DNA from: an uncultured Dorea sp.
GTDB lineage: Bacteria > Bacillota > Clostridia > Lachnospirales > Lachnospiraceae
Direction of reading: 5' to 3'
DNA length: 64,000 nucleotides
NCBI GenBank assembly: GCA_910578455.1
Contig: CAJTQA010000006.1
Span: 1 to 64,000, forward strand
Shown here piece by piece: positions 25,594-33,197 of the stretch. How positions within the stretch are numbered: position 1 is the first letter of the stretch; each line of letters begins with the position of its first letter. The notes under the pieces were generated by a model, which saw only the letters and a program-made list of their open reading frames with translations, ran no database searches and was not told the origin of the DNA. Made by a program: the position numbers and the translations under genes.

Positions 25594-25611
25594 TCGTATA
25601 CGAGTGCTGGA

Positions 25612-25640
25612 GGGCAGATGCTTAGGCATCTGCCCTTTTT
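25612..25640 (+). terminator. Rho-independent terminator after prdB
   Basis: GGGCAGATGC and GCATCTGCCC form a perfect 10-bp stem with a 4-nt loop, followed by TTTTT. It separates prdB from prdD. Confidence 0.92.
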
Positions 25641-25651
25641 GAAACAATATC

Positions 25652-25680
25652 TTGGAAATGGATTCGGGATATTGTATAAT
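25652..25680 (+). promoter_or_regulatory. Promoter of prdD-prdE
   Basis: TTGGAA (25652) and TATAAT (25675) are spaced exactly 17 nt, directly behind the prdB terminator and 35 nt before the prdD start. Confidence 0.75.
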
Positions 25681-25714
25681 AAAAATATGAATTTATAACG
25701 GAGGTGAATGAAAT

Positions 25715-26482
25715 TTGGCAGATGAAGTAAAAGACCTTAGAAAACTCGTTATTAAAGCATTCCATATGAGCGAGATAGAGTGGGGTGAACATAATGATAT
25801 CAAGGTTGATGGACACATGACTGTCAGTAAAGAGATGGTTGATGAGCTTGTGGCCGGGGAAGAACATATCGAAAAGATAGATATCCAACTTATCAAGCCG
25901 GGCGACCATGACCGCTGGACGAACACGATTATGGATATCGTGCCTATATCTACAAAGGTTCTCGGGAAAATCGGGGATGGGATTACCCATACAGTTACAG
26001 GTGTGTATGTCATCCTTACAGGGGTAGATGTGAACGGCAAGCAGTGCCATGAGTTCGGTTCTTCGGAAGGAAACTTAAAGGAGCAGCTATACCTGAACCG
26101 GGCAGGCACGCCGGGTGATAACGATTACATCATATCCTTTGACGTAACGCTTGCGGCGGGCATGGGACAGGAGCGGCCGGGACCGACGGCGGCGCACCGG
26201 GCATGCGATAAGTTCATCCAGGGATACCGCGACAAGTTAAAGAAGTTTAAGGGCGAGAAGTGTACGGAGCGTCATGAGTATCACGACATTGTAAGGCCGG
26301 GAAAGAAGAAAGTGCTGATCATCAAACAGGTTGCCGGGCAGGGAGCGATGTATGATACGCACTTGTTTGCAAAAGAACCTTCTGGTGTAGAAGGCGGAAA
26401 ATCAATTATCGACATGGGTAATATGCCGATCATCGTGTCTCCGAATGAGTACCGCGACGGCATTATCCGTTCTATGCAGTAG
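25715..26482 (+). CDS. prdD: PrdD, paralogue of the large chain of PrdA
   Basis: The 255-residue protein aligns with PrdA from about residue 165 to the cleavage site: DGHMTVSKEM, DRWTNTIMDIVPISTKVLGKIGDG, GQERPGPTAAHRACD, RPGKKKVLIIKQVAGQGAMYD (cited in parts). Its end, YRDGIIRSMQ, corresponds to the PrdA residues just before T414-C415. The N-terminal unit and hinges of PrdA are absent. Start is TTG 25715 after GGAGGTG; the ATG at 25705 is out of frame. The role in the proline reductase system is not defined. Confidence 0.88.
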   Translation: MADEVKDLRKLVIKAFHMSEIEWGEHNDIKVDGHMTVSKEMVDELVAGEEHIEKIDIQLIKPGDHDRWTNTIMDIVPISTKVLGKIGDGITHTVTGVYVILTGVDVNGKQCHEFGSSEGNLKEQLYLNRAGTPGDNDYIISFDVTLAAGMGQERPGPTAAHRACDKFIQGYRDKLKKFKGEKCTERHEYHDIVRPGKKKVLIIKQVAGQGAMYDTHLFAKEPSGVEGGKSIIDMGNMPIIVSPNEYRDGIIRSMQ

Positions 26483-26495
26483 GAGGTGAAAGAGT

Positions 26496-26975
26496 ATGGG
26501 AATCGGCCCTTCAACAAAGGAAACATCATTGCATCATTTTAGGGACCCTCTTCTGGAGGTTGTGGCAGAGGACACTGACCTTGACCTGATGGGAGTTATG
26601 CTTGTGGGCTCTCCGGACGGCAATGAGGATAAGATGCTGGTTGGAACGAGAGCTGCCGTGTGGGCAGAGTGTATGCGGGCGGACGGCGTGATCCTCTCCT
26701 GCGACGGATGGGGAAACAGCCATGTGGATTATACGAATACGATTGAACAGATAGGCACAAGAGGAATACCAGTGACGGGAATCACTTTTAACGGCACGGT
26801 TGCTCAGTTTGTAGTCGTCAACGACTATCTGGACGCGATTGTAGATATCAACAAGAGCGAAAGCGGAGAAGAGACAGATGTGGTTGGGGAAAACAACATG
26901 GACCGTATCGATTGCCTGAAAGCGAAAGCACTGTTAAAGCTCAAGATGAGAAAGAAAGAACAGGAAAGCAGATAA
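26496..26975 (+). CDS. prdE: PrdE, paralogue of the small pyruvoyl chain of PrdA
   Basis: The 159-residue protein starts MGIGPSTKETSLHHFRDPLLE, which parallels PrdA right after its cleavage site (CIGPASKEMSRHYWREPLV). It keeps the shared GSPDGNEDKM, DGWGNSHVDYTN, EQIGTRGIPVTG and DINKSESG stretches, quoted in part. It has no cysteine at the pyruvoyl position and so cannot make that cofactor by the PrdA route. It begins 14 nt after prdD. With PrdD it makes a split, cofactor-less copy of PrdA; a scaffold or chaperone role is possible. Confidence 0.88.
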   Translation: MGIGPSTKETSLHHFRDPLLEVVAEDTDLDLMGVMLVGSPDGNEDKMLVGTRAAVWAECMRADGVILSCDGWGNSHVDYTNTIEQIGTRGIPVTGITFNGTVAQFVVVNDYLDAIVDINKSESGEETDVVGENNMDRIDCLKAKALLKLKMRKKEQESR

Positions 26976-26988
26976 AAAAGCTTACGAA

Positions 26989-27032
26989 AAAAGAAAAAGC
27001 ACGGCATATCACTATGACGTGCTTTTTCTTTT
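26989..27032 (+). terminator. Rho-independent terminator after prdE
   Basis: 15-bp arms at 26989-27003 and 27018-27032, the latter T-rich. From here to 27310 there is no gene; two short inverted repeats (27149-27170, 27208-27230) are the only structure. Confidence 0.85.
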
Positions 27033-27310
27033 GGTATGTCATTGAGAGGTTTTTCCTCGTTGCATTGCAGTTCTGTATATACAAAGCTGGGGAATGTTTC
27101 CTCGTATGCCGAGGAATGTATATATTTATTGGAGTTTGCCGTTGCAGGGCTGTTCTTGGGGAAAACAGCCGGCGTGGCATAACTGCAAACGCAACCGTTA
27201 TTGCTTTTGATTTAACCGTATCAGTTAAATCGGCTTTAATATACCACCTTTGCTTTAAAGTGTCAATAGACTAAAGCGATATTTGTTGAAACTGCATACT
27301 TTTCTCATAA

Positions 27311-27952
27311 TTATTCGTTATTCTGTATAATTTTTTTCTCCCATCCCATGCACCATTTTGTGAGAGGTCCGAGGACAAGCATCCCTCCTATAGTGCCTTC
27401 GCGGACTTTAAAAGAAAGACCGAAGAGAAGGGAGAGGGACAGGGAAGTAATGATGAGCAGGGCGTCGCAGGTAATATGGAGTTTCGCAAAATCAATTCCA
27501 AACTTGCTGCTTGCCGTATAGTAAGTGCTTTCTACTGGAATCTGAACAGCACCCAGGAGATTCAAGCCTCCAATAAATACTGCAAGTCCCAGATAAGAGA
27601 CAGCCCAGAACAGGACTCTCACCGGATAGCTGTGCAGCTCAAATAAAAGAACCTTATAATAGACAAAGTTTACGACTACGCCAAATATGACGGCTACCGG
27701 AATCTGAAGGAGACGGACAGGGTGGAAATCTTTCCTCAGCATTAAGATCTGAATCAATATGCAGATAAAATTTCCGATAATGCTGAAAGTGCCGACCTTT
27801 AATCCGGTAATCTGATATACATTAAGGCTGACGGAATCCCAGCAGGCGCACAGGCCGATATCTGCTTTCATGCAGAGAGTCTGAGAAACTGCCATCATAA
27901 CGACGAAAAAAGCGACAAGGGTGTATTTTTTAATCAGTTTTCCAGTTTTCAT
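27311..27952 (-). CDS. YczE/YyaS/YitT-family membrane protein
   Basis: The 213-residue protein has about five or six transmembrane helices and the family signature in the GLCACWDSVSLNVYQITGLKVGTFS region (seen in parts) near residue 35. The end of the protein is a conserved EGTIGGMLVLGPLTKW. Members are bacterial membrane proteins without an assigned function. The gene starts 21 nt after the stop of the upstream membrane gene, so the two probably form an operon. Confidence 0.82.
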   Translation of the reverse strand: MKTGKLIKKYTLVAFFVVMMAVSQTLCMKADIGLCACWDSVSLNVYQITGLKVGTFSIIGNFICILIQILMLRKDFHPVRLLQIPVAVIFGVVVNFVYYKVLLFELHSYPVRVLFWAVSYLGLAVFIGGLNLLGAVQIPVESTYYTASSKFGIDFAKLHITCDALLIITSLSLSLLFGLSFKVREGTIGGMLVLGPLTKWCMGWEKKIIQNNE

Positions 27953-27973
27953 GTTTGCAAACCTCTTGACATG

Positions 27974-28513
27974 TTATTTATTGAATGGCGGAGCTACGGG
28001 CCCGTACTTAATCTCGGGATGATTATCGAGCATCCATTGGCGGAAACTGTCGGAATCACCTTCCGTAAAGCATGATTTATCGAGCATGACGCCCTCGTTA
28101 TATTCGTCTGTTGCCAGCTTAAAAAAAGACTTTGCCTCTTCGAATCGTAAGATGTCTTTCCACTCCACTTTGTTGTTGGCCTTTCCATTGACGTAGAGAG
28201 AGATTCTTTTATCGCTGACGATGGTTTTGCACGTCCAGTCTTTTCCGTTAAAATAATTTGCCCGGGTAAGGCGAAAAGTCTTATCAGCGTGCATCCATCT
28301 GAAAAATACGCCTCTGTATACTGCGACGAAAGTCAGAAATGCACCAATTGACTGCCACCTTGTAGGAGCATTTACGCGTTCAAAATAAACCCAGCCAAAA
28401 ACTCCGGCGATAAAAATAAGACACCAAACATAAAAAATAGGTAACTTCCAAAACTTGGGAGTTGCCCACTTGTCATAACGTCTCCGAGTCATTACATATT
28501 CATTTACAAACAT
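27974..28513 (-). CDS. Two-helix membrane protein with cytoplasmic YcxB/PH-like domain
   Basis: The 179-residue protein has two helices (about 25-42 and 55-70) followed by a soluble region with the pattern of a small beta-barrel: KTIVSDKRISLYVNGKANN and VEWKDILRFEEAKSFFKLA, in parts. The arrangement resembles YcxB-like proteins. The C-terminal FRQWMLDNHPEIKYGP is charged. Start ATG 28513 has GGAGA upstream. Function unknown. Confidence 0.7.
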   Translation of the reverse strand: MFVNEYVMTRRRYDKWATPKFWKLPIFYVWCLIFIAGVFGWVYFERVNAPTRWQSIGAFLTFVAVYRGVFFRWMHADKTFRLTRANYFNGKDWTCKTIVSDKRISLYVNGKANNKVEWKDILRFEEAKSFFKLATDEYNEGVMLDKSCFTEGDSDSFRQWMLDNHPEIKYGPVAPPFNK

Positions 28514-28554
28514 AATATATTCTCCATTTTTGAGTGATGAATCTTTTAAACTGC

Positions 28555-28584
28555 TAGATGGCTATCCGGATGGATAGCCATCTA
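28555..28584. terminator. Hairpin between TSUP gene and membrane-protein pair
   Basis: 13-bp arms TAGATGGCTATCC and GGATAGCCATCTA around a 4-nt loop. It likely ends the TSUP transcript on the minus strand, though a T-run is short. Confidence 0.65.
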
Positions 28585-28608
28585 ATATAATTCACCATTT
28601 ATGATAAT

Positions 28609-29499
28609 TTAAGCAATTCCAGCTTTCTTATCTTTCTGAGCAGCACTTAACAATGTGTATGACGTCCAAAGAAGAACTACGCAAATAAGGTTGATGAGCC
28701 AGAACATCGGCAGGTTCGTAATAAGTTTCCATGCGATAAATACACCAATACATCCGCCGAGAGCGTTACCGATTGTATGTGGTACATCGTATCTGTGCTT
28801 CTTGATGAACTCGATAGAACAAGCCGGCATCAGGCAAGCGCAGGATCCCATGAATACTGGGAAACAAGCTGTACCGTCAACTCCAAGCAGAAGGCAGGTA
28901 GCCATACAAGGTGCATAAAGACCAAAGCCGATATCCATCAAAGCGCCCCATAAAACATTAAGGCCTGCTGCTACAATAAGTTTCCAGCCATGTAAACCGG
29001 TAAGAGTACCTACAGTTCCGAAAGGACCAACGCCCGTATTCTTGCAAAGCATAATAGCTGCAAGAGGTATCATGATAAATCCAAGAGCGTAACGAATCTT
29101 GTTACGCGGCCACTTTGTAACGACAGTCGCGAATCCGAATGAACCTACAGCAGCACATATGTACATAATCCAAAGGAACATAGGCTCGCAATCTACGGAA
29201 GCCGTGAAGATGAATGCCTCGAAAATAACCGGGAAAGTATCTCCTACGTTCAGCGTACCAGGAATATCAATATCGTCAATCTGGTTGAACAATTTGTACA
29301 TAAATGTGGATGGTGCGAAAGAACCGCAGCCCAGCGTATCAAGGAAGTTGGCGATAATACCTACTGTGAAACCTGATGCCCACTGCTTTCCTGTTGCCTT
29401 CCGGAGATCATCCATACGGTTCTTGGCTACGTCAACAATAAGGCCAAGACCGGTTCCTGCTGCAAGGACGCCAAATAAAATCTGAAGTGCTAATAACAT
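28609..29499 (-). CDS. TSUP (TauE/SafE)-family permease
   Basis: A 296-residue polytopic protein of about eight helices with the repeated TSUP pattern (GIIANFLDTLGCGSF near residue 50, GALMDIGFGLYAPCMA near 195). It is unusually rich in cysteine around CFPVFMGSCACLMPAC. The family moves sulfite, sulfonates or other small organic acids. The ATG at 29499 follows GAGG. A paralogue lies just upstream with its own promoter. Substrate unknown; proximity to prd suggests a fermentation-related anion or zwitterion. Confidence 0.82.
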   Translation of the reverse strand: MLLALQILFGVLAAGTGLGLIVDVAKNRMDDLRKATGKQWASGFTVGIIANFLDTLGCGSFAPSTFMYKLFNQIDDIDIPGTLNVGDTFPVIFEAFIFTASVDCEPMFLWIMYICAAVGSFGFATVVTKWPRNKIRYALGFIMIPLAAIMLCKNTGVGPFGTVGTLTGLHGWKLIVAAGLNVLWGALMDIGFGLYAPCMATCLLLGVDGTACFPVFMGSCACLMPACSIEFIKKHRYDVPHTIGNALGGCIGVFIAWKLITNLPMFWLINLICVVLLWTSYTLLSAAQKDKKAGIA

Positions 29500-29582
29500 G
29501 TTTTTTCCTCCAATCTCTAGATATATGATTACTATAACTTCTCCGAAGACAACACCCCGATTTGTCATCTTCGTTATAAATA

Positions 29583-29611
29583 AATATATCATTATAGACT
29601 GGAAAGGTCAA
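29583..29611 (-). promoter_or_regulatory. Promoter of the first TSUP gene
   Basis: On the minus strand TTGACC and TATATT are 17 nt apart, about 80 nt ahead of the start. Confidence 0.65.
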
Positions 29612-29704
29612 TGATTTCTTGTATAAAAATGGATGATTTGGTCATATTTTTTGTTTTATTATAAAAAATATAGTGCATTTTCAATAAAAAATTGGCCGAT
29701 GCGC

Positions 29705-30574
29705 CTAGCTGCGCTTTCTCGCATCATTGAAGAACAGGACGGCGCACACTACCATTACTACACAGACAAGGTAGGTGAGCAGTGTGAGAGGCAGGGACGT
29801 TACAATGAATCCTGCGATCAGTACGCCGATGCATCCGCTTATGATCATAGGTATCGTAGCGCCCCTGTGGTACTTGCCTTCTTTTACAAATGCGATACCG
29901 GCTGCCGGGCAGAGGTACGCGCAGGAACCCATCATGACGGGGAAAGCAACGTCGGCGCTCATGCCAAGGAGCAGAACCACTGCCATACATGGAGCGTACA
30001 GACCGATGCCTGCCGTCATAAGGACTCCTAATATAAAGTTTGCAACAATGCCGATTACCAGCATGCCGCCTTCCAGTCCTCTTTCGGTTCCGATGATGCC
30101 AAACGGCCCTACCGCATTGATTTTGCAGAGAGTGACTGCGGCTACAATAAGAAGCGCGATCCCCATGATCACGCGGATTTTCATAATATCAAGCCTGGAG
30201 ATGAACTTTGCCCCGAGGGTTGCTCCGATAACGGAAGATGCTATCATAAGCACCAAAGTAAGGGTGTCCATCTCGATTTTCTGGATGAAGATTGTTGCCT
30301 CGACCATGATTGGGATGCCGAACGCTACGTTAAGCGTTCCGGGTATCAGGTCGTCGGAATTGGACTTTGTAAACTTCCATGCCGTAGTTGCAATAGCATA
30401 GCTGCCGATTCCTAATGTGTCGAAAAAGTTTGCAATAGCACTGATGATCACATTGTGGGCCATCTTGTCTTTCACAAGCTCGCTCTTGTGCGCGAGGACA
30501 TCTTTTGCCAGTATAAAGAAATAGACGGCTCCGAAGATCCACATGATAATAAGTAAAACTGTTGCTGCACTCAT
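29705..30574 (-). CDS. TSUP (TauE/SafE)-family permease, paralogue
   Basis: A 289-residue membrane protein with the same plan as its neighbour: AIANFFDTLGIGSYAIATTAW near residue 50 (cited in part), GVLMTAGIGLYAPCMAVVLLLG near 190 and FPVMMGSCAYLCPAAGIAFVK. The pair likely arose by duplication. Separate near-consensus promoters suggest individual control or a requirement for high expression rather than one operon. Partner role (hetero-oligomer or different substrates) cannot be told. Confidence 0.82.
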   Translation of the reverse strand: MSAATVLLIIMWIFGAVYFFILAKDVLAHKSELVKDKMAHNVIISAIANFFDTLGIGSYAIATTAWKFTKSNSDDLIPGTLNVAFGIPIMVEATIFIQKIEMDTLTLVLMIASSVIGATLGAKFISRLDIMKIRVIMGIALLIVAAVTLCKINAVGPFGIIGTERGLEGGMLVIGIVANFILGVLMTAGIGLYAPCMAVVLLLGMSADVAFPVMMGSCAYLCPAAGIAFVKEGKYHRGATIPMIISGCIGVLIAGFIVTSLPLTLLTYLVCVVMVVCAVLFFNDARKRS

Positions 30575-30627
30575 AAGAAATGTTTCCTCCTGATTTTAAA
30601 TAATTTATTATTTTTAAATCCTTTATC

Positions 30628-30656
30628 ATTATAAATTGCACAGTAATGGAAGTCAA
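30628..30656 (-). promoter_or_regulatory. Promoter of the second TSUP gene
   Basis: On the minus strand TTGACT and TATAAT are spaced 17 nt, a near-consensus sigma-A promoter about 55 nt before the start. Confidence 0.75.
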
Positions 30657-30744
30657 GCAGAAATAAGCTCACGTAATGCTGCCATTACAAAATATAATGT
30701 CGAATCCTTGTATGCAAAAAAATACAAAAAAAAAGAAAAAAACC

Positions 30745-30773
30745 TTGAAAATGCGAAAGAAGTCTTATATACT
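30745..30773 (+). promoter_or_regulatory. Promoter of the ribosomal protein superoperon
   Basis: TTGAAA (30745) and TATACT (30768) are spaced 17 nt, preceded by an A-rich stretch that could act as an UP element. Confidence 0.78.
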
Positions 30774-30779
30774 AAAAAA

Positions 30780-31016
30780 GCTGTGACATTGATAGCTGTG
30801 AAACGTGAGGTTGCTGCCGGGAGCTTCCCAGACATCAGGATGCTGAGAAGAGGTATGGCAGGTTTTCCGTGGAGCGAATGTCAAGTTAGGAAACTGGCGA
30901 CAAGTCACTGTATCACATATTGCCTGTGTAGGTTTCTCACGACACACACGGGAGAGTGTACAGTCACCGCTTGTCGTACTGGAGTTTAATAGTACGAAAA
31001 GGAGGCGACTTTTTTT
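30780..31016 (+). ncRNA. Structured 5' leader of the S10 operon
   Basis: The roughly 235-nt leader has no gene. CGACAAG (30898) pairs with CTTGTCG (30970), and inside it ACTGTA (30907) pairs with TACAGT (30959). Then CGTACT (30975) pairs with AGTACG (30991), ending just before GGAGG. The last two stems share two bases, so they compete. S10-operon leaders in several bacteria bind ribosomal protein L4 as feedback control; that role here is inference. Confidence 0.6.
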
Positions 31017-31337
31017 ATGGCAAGTCAAGTAATGAGAATCACTTTGAAAGCGTATGATCACCAGCTGGTAGACGCATCCGCTAAGAAAATCATCGAAACT
31101 GTAAAGAAGAACGGATCAAAGGTGAGCGGTCCGGTGCCACTTCCGACAAAGAAGGAAGTGGTGACAATCTTGAGGGCTGTTCACAAATATAAAGATTCCA
31201 GGGAGCAGTTCGAGCAGAGGACTCATAAGAGGCTGATCGATATCATCACACCGACCCAGAAGACGGTTGACGCGCTGTCAAGGCTTGAGATGCCGGCCGG
31301 CGTGTACATTGATATCAAAATGAAAAGCAAACAGTAG
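31017..31337 (+). CDS. rpsJ: 30S ribosomal protein S10
   Basis: The 106-residue protein is the first gene of the superoperon and part of the 30S head; S10 also serves as NusE in antitermination. The motifs LKAYDHQLVD, GPVPLPTK and THKRLIDI are diagnostic. The C-terminus (MKSKQ) is a few residues longer than usual. ATG follows GGAGG across a T-run. Confidence 0.97.
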   Translation: MASQVMRITLKAYDHQLVDASAKKIIETVKKNGSKVSGPVPLPTKKEVVTILRAVHKYKDSREQFEQRTHKRLIDIITPTQKTVDALSRLEMPAGVYIDIKMKSKQ

Positions 31338-31398
31338 TTCCTAATATTTAGGATGAGCGCCATGTGCGTTCCGCTGTAAATCACAGGAGGTAATTATA

Positions 31399-31519
31399 AT
31401 GAAGAAAGCTATTTTGGCTACAAAGGTCGGAATGACCCAGATCTTTAGCGAAGACGGCACATTGACACCGGTAACGGTCCTTCAGGCTGGCCCTTGCGTG
31501 GTTACGCAGGTTAAGACGA
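31399..31519 (+). other. Start of rplC: RBS-defined initiation
   Basis: AGGAGG at 31385-31390 places the rplC start at ATG 31399; the protein begins KKAILATKVGMTQIF. The 61-nt rpsJ-rplC gap carries no repeat. Confidence 0.5.
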
Positions 31520-32079
31520 TGGAGAATGACGGTTACGAGGCGGTTCAGGTCGGCTATGTTGACAAGAAAGACAAGATTATTAACAAGGACAAGAGCGGCA
31601 AAAAAGAGATCGCTCACCGTCACGGAGTGACAAAGGCAGAGCAGGGGCATTTTGCAAAAGCCGGAGTTACAGGGAAGAGATTTGTGAGAGAGTTTAAGTT
31701 TGAAAATGCAAGTGAATATCAGCTTGCACAGGAAATCAAAGCTGACATCTTCGAGGCGGGCGATAAAGTTGACGCTACGGCAATTTCCAAGGGTAAAGGA
31801 TTCCAGGGAGCCATCAAAAGGCACGGGCAGCACAGGGGTCCTATGACACATGGTTCCAAATATCATCGTCATGCCGGTTCTAACGGAGCCGCATCTGACC
31901 CGAGCAAGGTATTCAAGGGAAAGAAGATGCCTGGACATATGGGACATGTACAGGTTACGGTTCAGAACCTTGAGGTTGTGAGAGTGGACGCGGAGAATAA
32001 CCTGCTCCTGATAAAAGGCTCTGTGCCGGGACCGAAGAAATCTTTAGTAACTATTAAAGAAGCAGTGAAATCCATTTAG
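31399..32079 (+). CDS. rplC: 50S ribosomal protein L3
   Basis: The 226-residue protein binds the 3' domain of 23S rRNA early in assembly. Seen are ATKVGMTQIFSEDG at the start and the extended loop GKGFQGAIKRHGQHRGPMTHGSKYHR (in parts), which reaches the peptidyl transferase centre. Length is slightly above the usual 210 because of an insertion around residues 50-75. Confidence 0.97.
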   Translation: MKKAILATKVGMTQIFSEDGTLTPVTVLQAGPCVVTQVKTMENDGYEAVQVGYVDKKDKIINKDKSGKKEIAHRHGVTKAEQGHFAKAGVTGKRFVREFKFENASEYQLAQEIKADIFEAGDKVDATAISKGKGFQGAIKRHGQHRGPMTHGSKYHRHAGSNGAASDPSKVFKGKKMPGHMGHVQVTVQNLEVVRVDAENNLLLIKGSVPGPKKSLVTIKEAVKSI

Positions 32080-32108
32080 GGTTTGGCGAGGAAGGAGGAA
32101 GACTTAAG

Positions 32109-32729
32109 ATGGCAAACGTATCTGTTTATAATATCGAAGGCAAAGAAGTTGGCACGATCGATCTGAGCGATGCGGTATTTGGTGTGGAAGTTAATGAGCA
32201 CCTCGTACACATGGCAGTTGTGAGCCAGCTTGCAAATAACCGTCAGGGAACGCAGAAGGCAAAGACGCGCGCTGAAGTGTCCGGCGGCGGAAGAAAACCA
32301 TGGAGACAGAAAGGAACGGGCCACGCAAGACAGGGATCTACAAGGGCTCCTCAGTGGACAGGCGGCGGAGTTGTATTTGCTCCGGTGCCGAGAGACTATT
32401 CCTTTAAGATGAACAGAAAAGAGAAGAGGGCGGCGCTGAAATCCGCGCTTACAACGAAAGTTGAAGAGAAGAAATTCATTGTGATCGACGAGATCGCATT
32501 TGACGAAGTGAAGACAAAGAACTTCGCAAACATTTTAAAGAACCTGGATGTGTCTAAAGCGTTGGTAGTATTGGAAGACGATAATGTGAACGCAGAGCTG
32601 TCCGCAAGGAACATCGCTGACGTGAAGACGGCAAAGACTAATACGATTAATGTATACGACATCCTGAAATACAACACAGTGATTGCCACAAAGGCGGTTG
32701 CGAAGAGTATCGAGGAGGTGTACGCATAA
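32109..32729 (+). CDS. rplD: 50S ribosomal protein L4
   Basis: The 206-residue protein lines the exit tunnel with its loop (GGGRKPWRQKGTGHARQGS, in parts, near residue 65). In several bacteria it represses its own operon by binding the S10 leader, which makes the structured leader here relevant. It overlaps rplW by 1 nt. Confidence 0.97.
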   Translation: MANVSVYNIEGKEVGTIDLSDAVFGVEVNEHLVHMAVVSQLANNRQGTQKAKTRAEVSGGGRKPWRQKGTGHARQGSTRAPQWTGGGVVFAPVPRDYSFKMNRKEKRAALKSALTTKVEEKKFIVIDEIAFDEVKTKNFANILKNLDVSKALVVLEDDNVNAELSARNIADVKTAKTNTINVYDILKYNTVIATKAVAKSIEEVYA

Positions 32730-33034
32730 TGGCAGATATTAAATATTATGATGTAATCCTTAAACCGGTAGTTACAGAAAAGAGCATGGAACTTATGGGA
32801 GAGAAGAAATACACATTTCTCGTTCGCCCGGAAGCGACAAAGAGCCAGGTGAAAGAAGCTGTTGAAAAGATGTTTGACGGAACGAAAGTAGAAAAAGTCA
32901 ACACCATGAACTGCCCGGGCAAGAAAAAGAGGATCCGCGGAACAATGCAGTTCGGAAAGACGGCAAAGACAAAGAAAGCAATTGTCCAGCTCACCTCAGA
33001 AAGCGCTGATATAGAGATTTTTGAGGGGTTATAA
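32729..33034 (+). CDS. rplW: 50S ribosomal protein L23
   Basis: The 101-residue protein sits at the tunnel exit and docks signal recognition particle and trigger factor. KPVVTEKSMEL and the loop GKKKRIRGTMQFG are typical. TAATG overlap couples it to rplD. A 163-nt repeat-bearing gap follows. Confidence 0.97.
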   Translation: MADIKYYDVILKPVVTEKSMELMGEKKYTFLVRPEATKSQVKEAVEKMFDGTKVEKVNTMNCPGKKKRIRGTMQFGKTAKTKKAIVQLTSESADIEIFEGL

Positions 33035-33197
33035 GACTTGTTGAAACCGAGCCGAAGGCGAAGGCTGAAACTTAGTCGGACCCCGTTCGGAGAGCTTGGC
33101 GAGGTATTTTCGAGCCTAGCGAACCGAACCTATAAAAGCATTAAATCATACGGACAGAAACCGTGATAATAAACAGTATTGAAAGGAGAAGTCAACC
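33035..33197 (+). repeat. Palindromic intergenic element, rplW-rplB
   Basis: The gap contains the imperfect direct repeat GAGCTTGGCGA (33092) and GAGCCTAGCGA (33112), enclosed by the stem GTTCGG (33085) / CCGAAC (33124). The same core, with different closing stems, recurs at 38460-38497 and in inverted orientation at 38539, 44561, 44606 and 44655. No open frame of note is present. Confidence 0.7.

Noticed and set aside
26912..27274. Open frame running from prdE into the downstream gap
   Set aside because: It crosses a strong terminator, has no RBS and no protein-like pattern.
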